Source of the DNA: Synechococcus sp. MW101C3
Lineage (GTDB): Bacteria > Cyanobacteriota > Cyanobacteriia > PCC-6307 > Cyanobiaceae
Assembly (NCBI RefSeq): GCF_002252635.1
Contig: NZ_NQKX01000002.1
Span: 286,374-350,373 of the forward strand
DNA: 64,000 nucleotides
Direction of reading: 5' to 3'
Shown here: one piece after another, positions 17,347-27,450 of the stretch
Numbering within the stretch: the first letter of the stretch is position 1
Layout of the letters: each line of letters starts with the position of its first letter
Notes under the pieces: generated by a model
Seen by the model: only the letters and a program-made list of their open reading frames with translations
Told to the model about the DNA's origin: nothing
Database searches by the model: none
Translations under genes and position numbers: made by a program

Positions 17347-19596
17347 TCAGTCGGAGAGCAGTGCGGCATCTTCAGACTTGTGATTGATTGTGGTGTCCAG
17401 ATTGGCAAGACAGGTTGCTGAGCCAAATACGAGGAGTTGATCTCCCACCTGAACGATTGCGTTGCCATTGGGGAAGCGCAGATTCTTTCCCTTTCTGCGG
17501 ATGGCCTGAACAATGACGCCGAATTGCTGTTGAACCTCCAGTTGAGCCAAGCTTTTGCCTGCCAGTGCACTTCTTTCCTTGATACGGATCCAAACGGAGG
17601 AGTCATCCGCTTGCGGAAGGTTGGACACTGACCCAGAGGCAAGCTTCTTGAAGGCAGCCAGCTCATCTGCCTCGCCCACCAACAAGTAGGTGTCGCCCTC
17701 CTCGAACAACGTATCGGCCTCTGGATAGTCGATGTGTGCGCCATTGGCTCGGGTCACTGCCATCAGGATGACGCCCGTTAACGATCTAAGCTGTGATTCG
17801 GCAATGGATTTACCAAGCAAAGCGGATTGCGGCGGAAGAGGATAGAGCTTGGTTGTCATCGTCCTCGTTGCATCCTTAATTTCCTTGAGAATCTGATCTT
17901 TAGATTGCTGAGGCCTCAAGGTGGAATAATGAGAATCTCGAATCTGCTGAATGTTTTGCTGAATAGCCAGTGAGGGGATACCCAAGGTGGAGAACAGATG
18001 GGTTGAGAGTTCCAGGCTGGCCTCAAACTCCGGCTGTACGACTTCTCTTGCACCCATTTGGTAAAGAGGCTCAATCTCGCCCTCAGTGCTTGCACGTACC
18101 ACCAGATCCAATTCAGGATTGAGCACGAGGGATCGTTTCAGACACAGCCGAATGCTCATGGGGTCGGGCAAGGCAATCGCCATTCCTTTGGCCTGGGTTA
18201 CTCCTGCCTTTTCAAGGACGAGCGCACTTGCTGCGTTGCCAAAAATGTATGGAATCCTTGCTTCTCTCAGTTTCTGCACATACTGCTCGGACTGCTCGAT
18301 GACCATGACGGGATAGTCGCGCTCAAGCAACAGCTTCACAATGTTGCTGCCAACTCTTCCGTAGCCACAGACCACAATATGGTTGCGCAGAGACGCAACC
18401 TCCGAGGAGGCTTCCATCGCACCATCGGCTTTTGCAAACCAGGAAAATGCCTCAGCTCTCTCCAAAAGCGCAGGCAGCCACTGAAGAACGAAAGGCGTAA
18501 CAATCAACGTGACCGCAGTTGTGCCCAGAATCAACGAATAGACATTCTCTGAGATCAAGCCAAATTTGCTGCCTTGCCCTGCCAGCACAAACGAGAATTC
18601 ACCAATCTGAGCCAATCCCAGCCCTGAAATGATAGCTGTCTTCAGCGGGTACTTAAAGAAGAACACCAAGGGTGCAGTGATCAACGACTTGCCGATTAGA
18701 ACAAGGGCGACCAAGCCCAGAATGAGCGGCAGATTATTCCAGAGGAAAACTGGATCGATCAATATACCAATGGCGGCAAAGAATGCCGCTGCGCAGATAT
18801 CCCGGATTGGCTCTACGTAATCAAGAGTCTGATCAGAATATTCAACCTCTGAGATCATCAGACCAGCAACAAAGGCACCCATTTCGGTTGAGAGTCCAAT
18901 TTTCCCAGTGAGCAGTGCAATGCAAAGGCAAAGTGTGACGACACCAAGCAGGAAGAGTTCATGGCTTTCCGTCTTTGCCAGGAGTTGCAAGTAAGGAGGG
19001 ATGAGCCACCTGCCCACCACATAGGCACCCAGGGCGAACAGGGCAAGCTTCAGGACAGCGAAACCAATCGCATAACCGAGTTCTTCTATCGGGCTATTGA
19101 GAGCTGGCAGGATCGCAAGCATCAAGCCAAGGGCCAGATCCTGGACAATCAAGATCCCAAGCATGACCTGTCCATGGGCCGTAGCCATTTCATCCTGTTC
19201 TGCCAAAGCTTTGATGACGACGGCAGTGGACGAGAGCGAAACCAACTCGCCAAGGAAGATGCCCTGCGGAACAGTGGTGACCCAGCCCACAGTCACTGCC
19301 ACCAGGGCCGTCAGAGAAATGGTTAGGAGCAGCTGCAAGCTACCACCACCCAACGCAATCTTTTTGACCTTATTGAGCTCTGCAAGGGAGAACTCAACGC
19401 CGATTGTGAAAAGCAGGAACGTGACGCCTAATTCGGCAATGGTTTCAACTTCTTCGTAGTTCCCAATCAATCCAAGCTCAAACGGGCCAACAATCACACC
19501 CGCAAGCAAATAGCCCAGGATCACTGGTTGCTTCAGCAGGGATGCCAGCAAGCCGCCAAACGCAGCAGCCGCAAAGATGATGATCAGTTCTGTCAT
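17347..19596 (-). CDS. CPA2 cation:proton antiporter with TrkA-N and two TrkA-C domains
   Basis: The 749-residue protein is a Kef-type K+ or Na+/H+ antiporter. Residues ~1-390 form the exchanger (GYLLAGVIVGPFELG, FLLFTIGVEFSLAEL, SLSSTAVVIKALAEQD, GLAQIGEFSFVLAGQG). A nucleotide-binding TrkA-N domain begins at ~402 (HIVVCGYGRVGSNIVKLLLE). Two TrkA-C (RCK_C) domains follow at ~582-645 and ~669-725, implying gating by NAD(H) or another ligand. Base composition and codon use are clearly more AT-rich than in neighbours, and both flanks are long non-coding segments, suggesting transfer from another organism. Confidence 0.92.
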   Translation of the reverse strand: MTELIIIFAAAAFGGLLASLLKQPVILGYLLAGVIVGPFELGLIGNYEEVETIAELGVTFLLFTIGVEFSLAELNKVKKIALGGGSLQLLLTISLTALVAVTVGWVTTVPQGIFLGELVSLSSTAVVIKALAEQDEMATAHGQVMLGILIVQDLALGLMLAILPALNSPIEELGYAIGFAVLKLALFALGAYVVGRWLIPPYLQLLAKTESHELFLLGVVTLCLCIALLTGKIGLSTEMGAFVAGLMISEVEYSDQTLDYVEPIRDICAAAFFAAIGILIDPVFLWNNLPLILGLVALVLIGKSLITAPLVFFFKYPLKTAIISGLGLAQIGEFSFVLAGQGSKFGLISENVYSLILGTTAVTLIVTPFVLQWLPALLERAEAFSWFAKADGAMEASSEVASLRNHIVVCGYGRVGSNIVKLLLERDYPVMVIEQSEQYVQKLREARIPYIFGNAASALVLEKAGVTQAKGMAIALPDPMSIRLCLKRSLVLNPELDLVVRASTEGEIEPLYQMGAREVVQPEFEASLELSTHLFSTLGIPSLAIQQNIQQIRDSHYSTLRPQQSKDQILKEIKDATRTMTTKLYPLPPQSALLGKSIAESQLRSLTGVILMAVTRANGAHIDYPEADTLFEEGDTYLLVGEADELAAFKKLASGSVSNLPQADDSSVWIRIKERSALAGKSLAQLEVQQQFGVIVQAIRRKGKNLRFPNGNAIVQVGDQLLVFGSATCLANLDTTINHKSEDAALLSD

Positions 19597-20508
19597 TGGT
19601 GGTGGGAAGGCGTTCTCGGTCTAAGCACGTGATGGCGTCGCTACAACGACTCTCGGTGAGGCCTTTCCACTCCCATGCCGTGAAGGATTTCACTTCCTAC
19701 GAAGAGAGGTGTCTCTGCGCGAAGGGAAACGCCTCGGCGATTCAGTCCGACCGTCCTTTCCAGTCAGCTGGCTGGGGGCATCCAGCGGGAGCGATCAGGA
19801 CATGCTTAGGAGGGTGATTTGGCCTTGGATAGGAGCGTGATAGGGGCGTGCACAGGAAGTGATTGGGTCATCCTCAAAAGAGTGATTGGGTCACCCATAG
19901 GAGAGGGGTTGAGCCCCGTACAGAAGGGTCATCGGGCCATGCGTGAGAGTGTGCTTGGGGCACCAGACAGCAGAGTGATGAGTGTAACCGTGGGCATCTG
20001 TCTGCATCGATACGTTGGTTCAACAAGCACCAAGCCGCAACCTCAGGCCCGCCTGATCATTTCCCCACGCACAGTCTTCTGACCAGCTCCGTGCCATTGC
20101 AATGGCAGGAACGTTGGTCATCGTGCCGGTTGTTGATTCACCGCTGATGACCAGCTGCCTAGAGAAACCTGTGAGCCGGCCCAGTCGGGTCAGTGAACGT
20201 ATGGGCTCCCGGCGGCCGCGGACAGCAGACCCCAAAGCCCCCCTGCAGCGGAGCTGAGGTCTGGACCCGCTCTTGTGCAGTTCACCTGGCCATAGAACAG
20301 GCTGAGAGTTCCGTTGACACCCGCTGGCCTCAAAAGGAAGAGGGCGATCACCTGATGCAGGGGTGGGATCAAGGTCCTCACGCTGTGAATGGTCGTCGGC
20401 GTTTGCTTCGATCTTCTGCCTCAGTGCCTCTCCACAGGGAGGAAGCAAGCCGAGGAAGCCGGCGCCGAACGATGGGCGTGGCAGAGTTCGCCGCCGCGTG
20501 ATGTCCCC
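19597..20508. other. Long non-coding segment
   Basis: About 900 bases between the antiporter and dihydroorotase genes carry no gene I can support. Both strands contain short open frames, but their predicted proteins are Arg/Pro/Ser-rich, without conserved motifs or ribosome sites. The first part has intermediate GC. The middle part (19806-19990) is a degenerate tandem repeat, annotated separately. No tRNA-like fold was recognised. Confidence 0.5.
19806..19990 (+). repeat. Degenerate ~23-bp tandem repeat (about 8 units)
   Basis: Consecutive units of 21-24 bases follow the pattern TAGGAG-n-GTGATTGGG-n-CA. Examples are AGGAGGGTGATTTGGCCTT, AGGAGCGTGATAGGGGCGTG, AGGAAGTGATTGGGTCATCC, AGAGTGATTGGGTCACCCAT and, more diverged, AGAAGGGTCATCGGGCCATG. 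The array is continuous with no unique spacers, so it is a decayed minisatellite, not CRISPR. It lies downstream of dihydroorotase and upstream of the antiporter start. Function is unknown. Confidence 0.6.
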
Positions 20509-21606
20509 TCAGTCGACCAGGCGCCAGGGCAGAGTCTGGCCGGCGTGGAACGGCACCAGTACCTCCACACCGCCGTTGCCATCGGCCAGCTCCAGGCGCC
20601 GTGGCACCGGCACCGGCTCGCGGCGCAGTTCCACGGTCTGCTCGTGGGGCGGCAGGCCGTAGAAGCGGGGGCCGTAGAGCGACGCAAAGGCTTCGAGCCG
20701 GTGCAGTGCCCCCTCCTGCTCGAACACCTGCGCGTAGCTCTCCAGCGCATGGGGCGCATTGAAGATGCCGGCGCAGCCGCAGGCCGCTTCCTTGGCGGAG
20801 CGGCGATGGGGGGCGGAATCGGTGCCGAGGAAGAAGCAGGGGTTGCCGGAGACGGCGGCACGGCGGAGGGCCAGGCGGTGCCGTTCCCGCTTGATCACCG
20901 GCAGGCAGTAGAAGTCGGGCCAGATCCCACCGCTGAACATTGCGTTGCGGTTGAGCTGCAGGTGGTGGGGGGTGATCGTGGCGCACAGGCGTGGGCTGTC
21001 GCCACCCGCCTGGCTCTCCACGAAGGCCACCGCTTCGCTGGTGGTGATGTGCTCGAGCACCACCCGCATGCGGGGATAGCGCTCCAGCAGCGGCTTCAGG
21101 TGCCGCTCGATGAACACCGCTTCGCGATCGAAGATGTCGATCTCCGCGTCGGTGACCTCACCGTGCAGGAGCAGCGGCATGCCGATGCGCTCCAGCGTGT
21201 CGAACACGGGCGTGAGCCTGGCGATGTCGGTCACGCCGTGGGCCGAATTGGTGGTGGCGTTGGCCGGATAGAGCTTCACGGCCGTGAAGATGCCGGCCGC
21301 ATGGCCCCGCTCCAGTTCCGCCGGATCGATCGTGTCGGTGAGGTAGGCGGTCATCAGCGGCTGGAAGCGGCTGCCGGGCGGCAGGGCGGCCAGGATCCGC
21401 TGGCGGTAGGCCTCGGCCATCGCCGCCGTGGTGATCGGCGGGCTCAGGTTGGGCATCACGATCGCCCGCCCGAACGCCCGCGCCGTGGCAGCCACCACCG
21501 CGTTGAGCAGGGGGCCGTCGCGCAGATGCACGTGCCAGTCATCCGGGCGACGCATCACCAGGGCAGGGGAGGCCGGGTCCGGCGCGGCTGAGGAAACGGA
21601 CATCAA
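20509..21606 (-). CDS. pyrC: Dihydroorotase
   Basis: It cyclises carbamoyl-aspartate to dihydroorotate in pyrimidine synthesis. The 365-residue protein belongs to the short class II (E. coli PyrC-like) enzymes. Metal-site motifs are DWHVHLRDG (HxH), AVKLYPANATTNS with the carboxylated lysine, LLLHGEV, VVLEHITT and FFLGTDSAPH. The start is MMSVSSAAP; either Met may be used. It is divergent from the amino-acid importer, with a 140-bp shared upstream region. Confidence 0.95.
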   Translation of the reverse strand: MMSVSSAAPDPASPALVMRRPDDWHVHLRDGPLLNAVVAATARAFGRAIVMPNLSPPITTAAMAEAYRQRILAALPPGSRFQPLMTAYLTDTIDPAELERGHAAGIFTAVKLYPANATTNSAHGVTDIARLTPVFDTLERIGMPLLLHGEVTDAEIDIFDREAVFIERHLKPLLERYPRMRVVLEHITTSEAVAFVESQAGGDSPRLCATITPHHLQLNRNAMFSGGIWPDFYCLPVIKRERHRLALRRAAVSGNPCFFLGTDSAPHRRSAKEAACGCAGIFNAPHALESYAQVFEQEGALHRLEAFASLYGPRFYGLPPHEQTVELRREPVPVPRRLELADGNGGVEVLVPFHAGQTLPWRLVD

Positions 21607-21746
21607 ACGGCGACCCAGGCCCGGACCTGAACGCCATCATCGCCTTCGTCTGAGGGGATGGAGAGCGGTCGTGCAACGTGTGGGCGTTGTGACCGGCACT
21701 CCTTGTGTCCTGCTGGCAAACTGCGCTCACTTCGCCACAGCCCCTG

Positions 21747-22877
21747 ATGCTTCAGCTGCGATCACCGCGCCTGCAACCATCGCGTCTGCAACCATCAGGT
21801 CTGCAGCGGCTGCGTCTGCGATCCCTGCTGGCGGCGGCTCCGGTGGTGCTGTCCCTGCTGCTGACCAGCTGCGCCAACGACGGCGGCGGCGGCGAAGGGG
21901 TGCAGAGCCAGAAGATGGACACGATCCGCAGCCGCAGCAAGCTCGTCTGCGGCGTGGATGGCAAGCTGCCGGGCTTCAGCTTCCTCGGCCCCGACGGCAC
22001 CTACAGCGGCCTGGATGCCGACACCTGCCGGGCGGTGGCTGCCGCCGTGCTCGGCGATCCGTCGAAGGTGGAATACCGCGACCTCAACTCCAGTGAGCGC
22101 TTTGCGGCCCTCGCCAGCGGCGAGGTGGACATGCTGGCCCGCAACACCACCATGACCCTGAGCCGCGATTCAGCCGGCGGCAACGGCATTTCCTTCGGTC
22201 CCACCACCTTTTATGACGGTCAGGGCCTGATGGCCCCGGTGGCCAGCGGCATCAAGACCCTCAAGGATCTGGCCGGCAAGCCGATCTGCGTGGAGAGCGG
22301 CACCACCACCGAGCTCAACCTGGCTGATCGCATGCGCGAGCAGGGCATCGCCTACACCCCGCTCAAATTCCAGACTGGCGACCAGACCTACGCCGCCTAC
22401 CTGGGCGGCCGCTGCGTGGCCGTGACCAGCGACCGTTCCCAGCTGGCCGCCAAGCGCAGCAGCTTCCCGCAGCCCGATGCCCACATCCTGCTGCCGGAAG
22501 TGATGAGCAAGGAACCGCTCACCCCCGCCACCGTCAACGGTGATCCCGCCTGGGCCGATGCCCTGCGCTGGACCGTCTTCGCCCTGTTCCAGGCGGAGGA
22601 GCTGGGCATCACCCAGGCCAACGTGGCCGCCAAGGTGGCGGAAGCCAAGGCCAACACCAACCTGGCCGACCTGCGCCGTTTCCTTGGCGTGGAAGGGGAT
22701 TTCGGCAAGCAGCTGGGCCTGCCGGCGGATTTCGTGCCCAAGGCGATCGCTGCGGTGGGCAACTACGGCGAGATCTTCGAGCGCAATGTGGGCACCGGCT
22801 CCCCGCTCAAGCTCGAACGGGCCGAGAACCGGCAGTGGAAAGACGGTGGGCTGATCTACTCGCCGCCCTTCCGTTGA
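21747..22877 (+). CDS. natF: Amino acid ABC transporter substrate-binding lipoprotein (NatF/AapJ type)
   Basis: This is the periplasmic binding protein of a general/acidic-neutral amino acid importer. The 376-residue product has a signal ending in the lipobox LLTSC (Cys ~42), then RSRSKLVCGVDGKLPGFSF and DADTCRAVAAAVLGD, typical of AapJ/BztA/NatF. The signal region repeats CTGCAACCAT at 15-bp spacing. The ATG at 21747 gives a normal lipoprotein signal; an earlier ATG at 21705 is possible. It is the first gene of a four-gene operon. Confidence 0.93.
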   Translation: MLQLRSPRLQPSRLQPSGLQRLRLRSLLAAAPVVLSLLLTSCANDGGGGEGVQSQKMDTIRSRSKLVCGVDGKLPGFSFLGPDGTYSGLDADTCRAVAAAVLGDPSKVEYRDLNSSERFAALASGEVDMLARNTTMTLSRDSAGGNGISFGPTTFYDGQGLMAPVASGIKTLKDLAGKPICVESGTTTELNLADRMREQGIAYTPLKFQTGDQTYAAYLGGRCVAVTSDRSQLAAKRSSFPQPDAHILLPEVMSKEPLTPATVNGDPAWADALRWTVFALFQAEELGITQANVAAKVAEAKANTNLADLRRFLGVEGDFGKQLGLPADFVPKAIAAVGNYGEIFERNVGTGSPLKLERAENRQWKDGGLIYSPPFR

Positions 22878-22887
22878 GCACCTCGCG

Positions 22888-23874
22888 ATGAGCGACATCC
22901 AGCGGGTTCCCTGGTGGCGGGATCGGCGCGTGGTTCCCTGGTTGGTCCAGGGGGCTGTGGGGCTGGCGATCCTGGTGGTGATCGCCCTGCTGATGGGCAA
23001 CCTGGTGCGCAACCTCACCGCCGCCGGGCTGCTGCTCACCTGGCGCTGGCTCGGGCAACCTTCGAGCTTCGATGTGGCCGAAAGCCTCATCCCCTTCGAT
23101 GCCTCCATGCCCTACTGGCGGGTGTTGCTGGTGGGGCTGGTGAACAGCCTGCGGGCAATCGTGGTGGGCCTGGTGGGGGCCACGCTCCTGGGCACGGCGG
23201 TGGGCATGGCCGCCTTCAGCGGCAATGGCCTGCTGCGCCGCCTGGCGCGGGTATACGTGGAGGTGATCCGCAACATCCCGTTGCTGCTGCAGCTGCTGTT
23301 CTGGTATTTCGTGGTGTTCCTGGCGCTGCCGAACAGCACGGCGGCCCTGCAACTCCCTGGGGTAGTGCTCTCCAAATCGGGGCTGTATCTCGCCTGGTTT
23401 GCCGAGGGTTTCCGCTGGCAGGGGCCCACCCTGGTGAACGACGTCTGGCAGGCGCCGCTGCGCCTGTCGGTGGAGTTCTCGGCCCTGATCACCGGCCTGA
23501 TCACCTACACCGGCGCCTTCGTGGCCGAGGTGGTGCGCGGCGGCATCGCCGCGGTGCCACGCGGGCAGTGGGAAGCGGCCACTTCCCTGGGCCTGCACTG
23601 GAGCGCCACGATGCGCAGGGTGGTGTTGCCCCAGGCGCTGCGGGTGATCGTGCCAGGGCTCAACAGCCAATACATCTCCCTGGCCAAAAACTCCGCCCTG
23701 GCGGTGGCGGTGGGCTACGCCGATCTTTATTCCGTCTCTGAAACCACCCTCAACCAGACGGGCCGCGCCCTGGAAGTGTTCCTGCTGCTGCTGGGCGCCT
23801 ATCTGCTGATCGATCTGGTGATTTCGGTGCTGATGAACGGCGTCAACCAACTGGTGCAGATTCGCGAGCGCTGA
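22888..23874 (+). CDS. natG: Amino acid ABC transporter permease (NatG/AapQ type)
   Basis: This is one of two membrane subunits of the importer. Hydrophobic helices span most of the 328 residues. The HisM-type EAA loop EVVRGGIAAVPRGQWEAATS couples it to the ATPase, and VIRNIPLLLQLLFWYFVVF is typical of the AapQ branch. It is shorter than many AapQ proteins in the loop before the core permease domain. It overlaps the next permease gene by one base (TGATG). Confidence 0.93.
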   Translation: MSDIQRVPWWRDRRVVPWLVQGAVGLAILVVIALLMGNLVRNLTAAGLLLTWRWLGQPSSFDVAESLIPFDASMPYWRVLLVGLVNSLRAIVVGLVGATLLGTAVGMAAFSGNGLLRRLARVYVEVIRNIPLLLQLLFWYFVVFLALPNSTAALQLPGVVLSKSGLYLAWFAEGFRWQGPTLVNDVWQAPLRLSVEFSALITGLITYTGAFVAEVVRGGIAAVPRGQWEAATSLGLHWSATMRRVVLPQALRVIVPGLNSQYISLAKNSALAVAVGYADLYSVSETTLNQTGRALEVFLLLLGAYLLIDLVISVLMNGVNQLVQIRER

Positions 23875-25136
23875 TGACCTCCTCCTTCTCCCCGCCGCTG
23901 CAGCCGCCCAGGCCCGCTCCCCCCTCCACCCGCCGTAGCTGGCGCGGGGCGCTGCGTCAGGAGCTGTTCGCCACTCCGCTCGACGGGGTGATCAGCGTGG
24001 TGCTGCTCGCTGCCCTGCTGGCCGCCGCGGTGGGCCTGTGGCAGTGGGCCTTCCGCCAGGCCCAGTGGGCGGTGATCCAGGCCAACACCACCCTCTTTGC
24101 CGTGGGGCGCTACCCGCTGCCGCAGCAATGGCGTCTCTGGCTGCTGGTGACCCTGGCGGCGGCCACGATCGGTGTGAGCTGGGGCCTGCTGCGCAGCCAT
24201 CCGCGCGCCGATCGCACCGGCACGCTCTGGCCCTTCAACGACCTGGTGGCCATCGCCGTGCTGGCCTTTCTGGCCGCCTGGCTGCCGGCTGCGCTGAAGC
24301 TGCCGCTGCCCCTGCAGCTGCGCTGGTGGGCGATCACGGCGCTGCTGCTGATGCTGCGGGGAGTGTCTGGGCAGTGGGGGCGGCTGGTGCCGCGCCGACT
24401 GCTGCGCTTTCTGCCGCTGTTCTGGCCGGCGCTCTACCTGTTCGGGATGGTGCTGATCGCCGGCGGGCTGGGCGTTCCGCACGTGCCGCCGTCGGAGTGG
24501 GGCGGCCTGCTGCTCACGCTGCTGATGGCCAGCTTCGCCATCCTGCTCAGCTTCCCAATCGGCATCGTGGTGGCCCTGGGCCGCCGCAGCACCCTGCCGC
24601 TGCTGCGCTGGAGCTCGGTGCTTTACATCGAGTTCATCCGCGGCGCCCCGCTGATCACCCTGTTGTTCCTGGGGCAGAACATCCTCGGTTACATGCTTCC
24701 CGGCGGCTGGGCCCCCGACCGCGTCTGGCGGGCCGCCTGGGTGCTTACCTTCTTCTGCGGGGCCTATCTGGCGGAAGCTGTGCGCGCCGGACTGGCGGCG
24801 GTGCCCGTCGGACAGCTGGAGGCCGCCCGCTCCCTGGGGCTCTCGGTGCCGCAGGCCCTGCGGCATGTGGTGCTGCCCCAGGCCCTGCGCATCGCCCTGC
24901 CCGCCACGGTGGGGCAGTTCATCTCCCTGCTGCAGGACACCACCTTGCTGTCATTGATCGGCCTACTCGATCTGCTCGGTACCGCCCGTACGGTGATGGC
25001 CAATCCGGAATTCCTCGGCAAAAACGCCGAGGTGTACCTCACCCTTGCGGTGCTGTTCTGGTGCTGCTGCGCCGCCCTTGGCCTCGGCAGCCGGGCTCTG
25101 GAGCGCCGCCTCGATCCCTCCCACTCCCCCACCTGA
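23874..25136 (+). CDS. natH: Amino acid ABC transporter permease (NatH/AapM type)
   Basis: This is the second permease subunit, 420 residues. The first ~210 residues contain extra helices typical of AapM. The core domain has [17 protein letters not shown] and the EAA loop [20 protein letters not shown]. The N-terminal ~25 residues are proline-rich and cytoplasmic. It is translationally coupled to natG and followed 2 bases later by the ATPase gene. Confidence 0.93.
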   Translation: MTSSFSPPLQPPRPAPPSTRRSWRGALRQELFATPLDGVISVVLLAALLAAAVGLWQWAFRQAQWAVIQANTTLFAVGRYPLPQQWRLWLLVTLAAATIGVSWGLLRSHPRADRTGTLWPFNDLVAIAVLAFLAAWLPAALKLPLPLQLRWWAITALLLMLRGVSGQWGRLVPRRLLRFLPLFWPALYLFGMVLIAGGLGVPHVPPSEWGGLLLTLLMASFAILLSFPIGIVVALGRRSTLPLLRWSSVLYIEFIRGAPLITLLFLGQNILGYMLPGGWAPDRVWRAAWVLTFFCGAYLAEAVRAGLAAVPVGQLEAARSLGLSVPQALRHVVLPQALRIALPATVGQFISLLQDTTLLSLIGLLDLLGTARTVMANPEFLGKNAEVYLTLAVLFWCCCAALGLGSRALERRLDPSHSPT

Positions 25137-25138
25137 CC

Positions 25139-25882
25139 ATGACCGCCAGTCAGCCGATGATCGAGGCCCGCGGGGTCCAGAAGTGGTACCCCAACGGCTT
25201 CCATGCCCTGCGCGGCGTGGATCTGAGCGTGAGCCGCGGCGAGGTGGTGGTGATCATGGGGCCCTCGGGCTCAGGCAAGAGCACCTTCATCCGCACCTTC
25301 AACGCCCTCGAAGACTTCCAGGAGGGCACGATCACCATCGATGGCATCGCCCTCTCCAACGACCTGCGCAACATCGATGCGATCCGCTGCGACACCGGCA
25401 TGGTGTTCCAGCAGTTCAACCTCTTTCCTCATCTCACCGTGCTGGAGAACCTCACGCTGGCGCCGGTGGTGGTGCGCAAGCGGCGGAAGGCCGAGGTGGA
25501 GGCCCAGGCCCTGGGTCTGCTGGAGCGGGTGGGCATCGCCGAGCAGGCGGGCAAGTACCCCGGCCAGCTCTCCGGCGGCCAGCAGCAGCGGGTGGCGATC
25601 GCCCGCTCGCTGTGCATGGAACCGCGCATCCTGCTGTTCGATGAACCCACCAGCGCCCTCGACCCAGAGATGGTGGGGGAGGTGCTTGAGGTGATGCGCG
25701 CCCTCGCCGCCGACGGCATGACGATGGTGGTGGTGACCCACGAAATGGGCTTCGCGCGCGAGGTGGCGCACCGGGTGGTGCTGATGTCGGAGGGGCAGAT
25801 CGTGGAGGAAGCGGCCCCCACCACCTTCTTCACCAACCCCCAGCACGAGCGCAGCCGTCAGTTCCTGGCCCAGATCCTCTGA
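25139..25882 (+). CDS. bgtA: Polar amino acid ABC transporter ATP-binding protein (BgtA/AapP type)
   Basis: This is the ATPase subunit, 247 residues. Walker A is GPSGSGKST, the signature is [15 protein letters not shown], Walker B is [12 protein letters not shown], and the switch His is in [10 protein letters not shown]. The [15 protein letters not shown]-loop region is typical of the HisP/GlnQ branch. It closes the natFGH-bgtA operon and converges with chrA 5 bp downstream. In Anabaena and Synechocystis a BgtA-type ATPase can serve more than one importer; here it is operon-linked. Confidence 0.94.
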   Translation: MTASQPMIEARGVQKWYPNGFHALRGVDLSVSRGEVVVIMGPSGSGKSTFIRTFNALEDFQEGTITIDGIALSNDLRNIDAIRCDTGMVFQQFNLFPHLTVLENLTLAPVVVRKRRKAEVEAQALGLLERVGIAEQAGKYPGQLSGGQQQRVAIARSLCMEPRILLFDEPTSALDPEMVGEVLEVMRALAADGMTMVVVTHEMGFAREVAHRVVLMSEGQIVEEAAPTTFFTNPQHERSRQFLAQIL

Positions 25883-25887
25883 GCGGT

Positions 25888-27396
25888 TCAGCCCAGCAGC
25901 CCGGCCCAGACGGCCAGCTGGCGGCCGGCGCCGATCAGGGCCGCCGTGAGGATCAGCCGGAGCACCGGCCAGCGCCAGCGCAGCAGGGCCACGGCCGCCG
26001 CCACCATCAGCGCCAGCGCCGCCGGATCGAAGCCACTGCCCGCGCCGTCGGGCCAGAGCACATGGCCGGCGAAGAACACCGCCAGGTTGGCGATCACGCC
26101 CACCACCGCGGCGGTGATCGCCGTGAGCGGCCCGCTGAGGCGGATGTCCTCGCGGCTGGCTTCCACCAAGGGCCCGCCCGCCAGGATGAACAGGAACGAC
26201 GGCAGGAAGGTGAACCAGGTGACCGTGAGGCCCGCCAGCACGGCCAGTGGCAGGGCCGTGGCGGCAGCGGCAAGACTGGTGGCGGTGCCCGCAGCGAGGC
26301 TGTTGGCGGCGTCCGCGCTGAGATTGGCGAGCGCGGTGTTCCAGCCGCCCATGAAGCCCACGAAGGTCACCACCATGATCAAGGGCCCCGGTGTGGTTTC
26401 ACCGAGGGCCAGGCCGTCGATCATCTGGCTGGCGCTCAGCCACTGGTGCTGTTCCACCGCCCCCTGAGCCACGTAGGGCAGCACCGCATAGGCGCCACCG
26501 AAACTGAACACGGCCACACGGCTGAAGAAACGGGCCATCGTGGCCAGCAGCCCATCCCAGCCACCCATGCCGCTCACCAACGCCAGCGGCAACGCCAGCG
26601 CGGCGAGCCCGGCCAGCAGGATCAAGGCCAGGCGGCGGCGATCGAAGCGGGCATGGTCGGGCGTGGGCGTGGCATCACCATGCAGTGGGGGCTGCTCGGC
26701 CACGGGCATGGCGGTGGTGTGTGCGCCTGGGCCCGGAGCAGCAGGCGGGGCATGGCCGGCCCGGTGGGGCGGGCTGAACAGCTGCGGACGCCAGCGACCG
26801 CCGAGCCAGCCGATCACGGCCGCCGTGGCCAGGATCGCGGGAAAGGGCAGCCGCAGCAGGGTGAGACCGGCGAAGGCCAGCACCGCCAGCGCCAACAGCA
26901 CCGGGTTGTGCAGGGTGCGCCGCCCGAGCCGCCAGGCCGCCTGGATCACGATCGCCGTCACGGCCGGCTTGAGTGCCCAGAACACCGAAACCAGCAGCGG
27001 CAACTGCCCCCAGATGGCGTAGACCGCCGAGAGCAGGAGCAGCAGCAGCAGCGAGGGCAGGATGAACAGACTTCCCGCCACCAGGCCGCCGGGGATGCCG
27101 TGCATCAGCCAGCCGATGTAGGTGGCCAGCTGCTGGGCTTCCGGACCCGGCAGCACCATGGCGTAGTTGAGCGCGTGCAGAAAGCGCCGTTCCGAGAGCC
27201 AGCGGCGGCGCTCCACCACCTCGCTGTGCATCAGCGCCACCTGGCCGGCCGGCCCACCGAAACTGATCAGCCCCAGCTCCAGCCAGTAGCGGGCGGCCTG
27301 AGCGAACGGCACCGGCCGGGGACCGGAGTCGGGAGCCACAGACGGAGCTGTGGGGGGACCGGCAGGGGGCTCAGGCGGATGGGTGGCGGTGGTCAT
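25888..27396 (-). CDS. chrA: Chromate transporter, two-domain ChrA
   Basis: The 502-residue membrane protein has two homologous CHR halves. The first shows LGLISFGGPAGQVALMHSE and MVLPGPEAQQLATYIGW; the second shows VAVFSFGGAYAVLPYVAQG and ALGETTPGPLIMVVTFVGF. The family exports chromate, and some cyanobacterial members respond to sulfate. A His/Pro-rich loop of ~60 residues separates the halves. It lies 54 bp downstream of the short kdpD in the same direction, so it may be read through from the kdp operon. The substrate in this organism is unproven. Confidence 0.92.
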   Translation of the reverse strand: MTTATHPPEPPAGPPTAPSVAPDSGPRPVPFAQAARYWLELGLISFGGPAGQVALMHSEVVERRRWLSERRFLHALNYAMVLPGPEAQQLATYIGWLMHGIPGGLVAGSLFILPSLLLLLLLSAVYAIWGQLPLLVSVFWALKPAVTAIVIQAAWRLGRRTLHNPVLLALAVLAFAGLTLLRLPFPAILATAAVIGWLGGRWRPQLFSPPHRAGHAPPAAPGPGAHTTAMPVAEQPPLHGDATPTPDHARFDRRRLALILLAGLAALALPLALVSGMGGWDGLLATMARFFSRVAVFSFGGAYAVLPYVAQGAVEQHQWLSASQMIDGLALGETTPGPLIMVVTFVGFMGGWNTALANLSADAANSLAAGTATSLAAAATALPLAVLAGLTVTWFTFLPSFLFILAGGPLVEASREDIRLSGPLTAITAAVVGVIANLAVFFAGHVLWPDGAGSGFDPAALALMVAAAVALLRWRWPVLRLILTAALIGAGRQLAVWAGLLG

Positions 27397-27450
27397 GGGG
27401 GCCAGCGCCGGCGGCGATCGGGGAAGCGCAGGCCCTTGGGTGCGGCAAAG

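Noticed and set aside
19806..19990. Possible CRISPR array
   Set aside because: Units follow one another without unique spacers, are strongly diverged, and no cas gene is nearby.
20020..20448. Open frames in the 19.6-20.5 kb non-coding segment
   Set aside because: Low-complexity products, no ribosome sites and no recognisable transposase or other domain.
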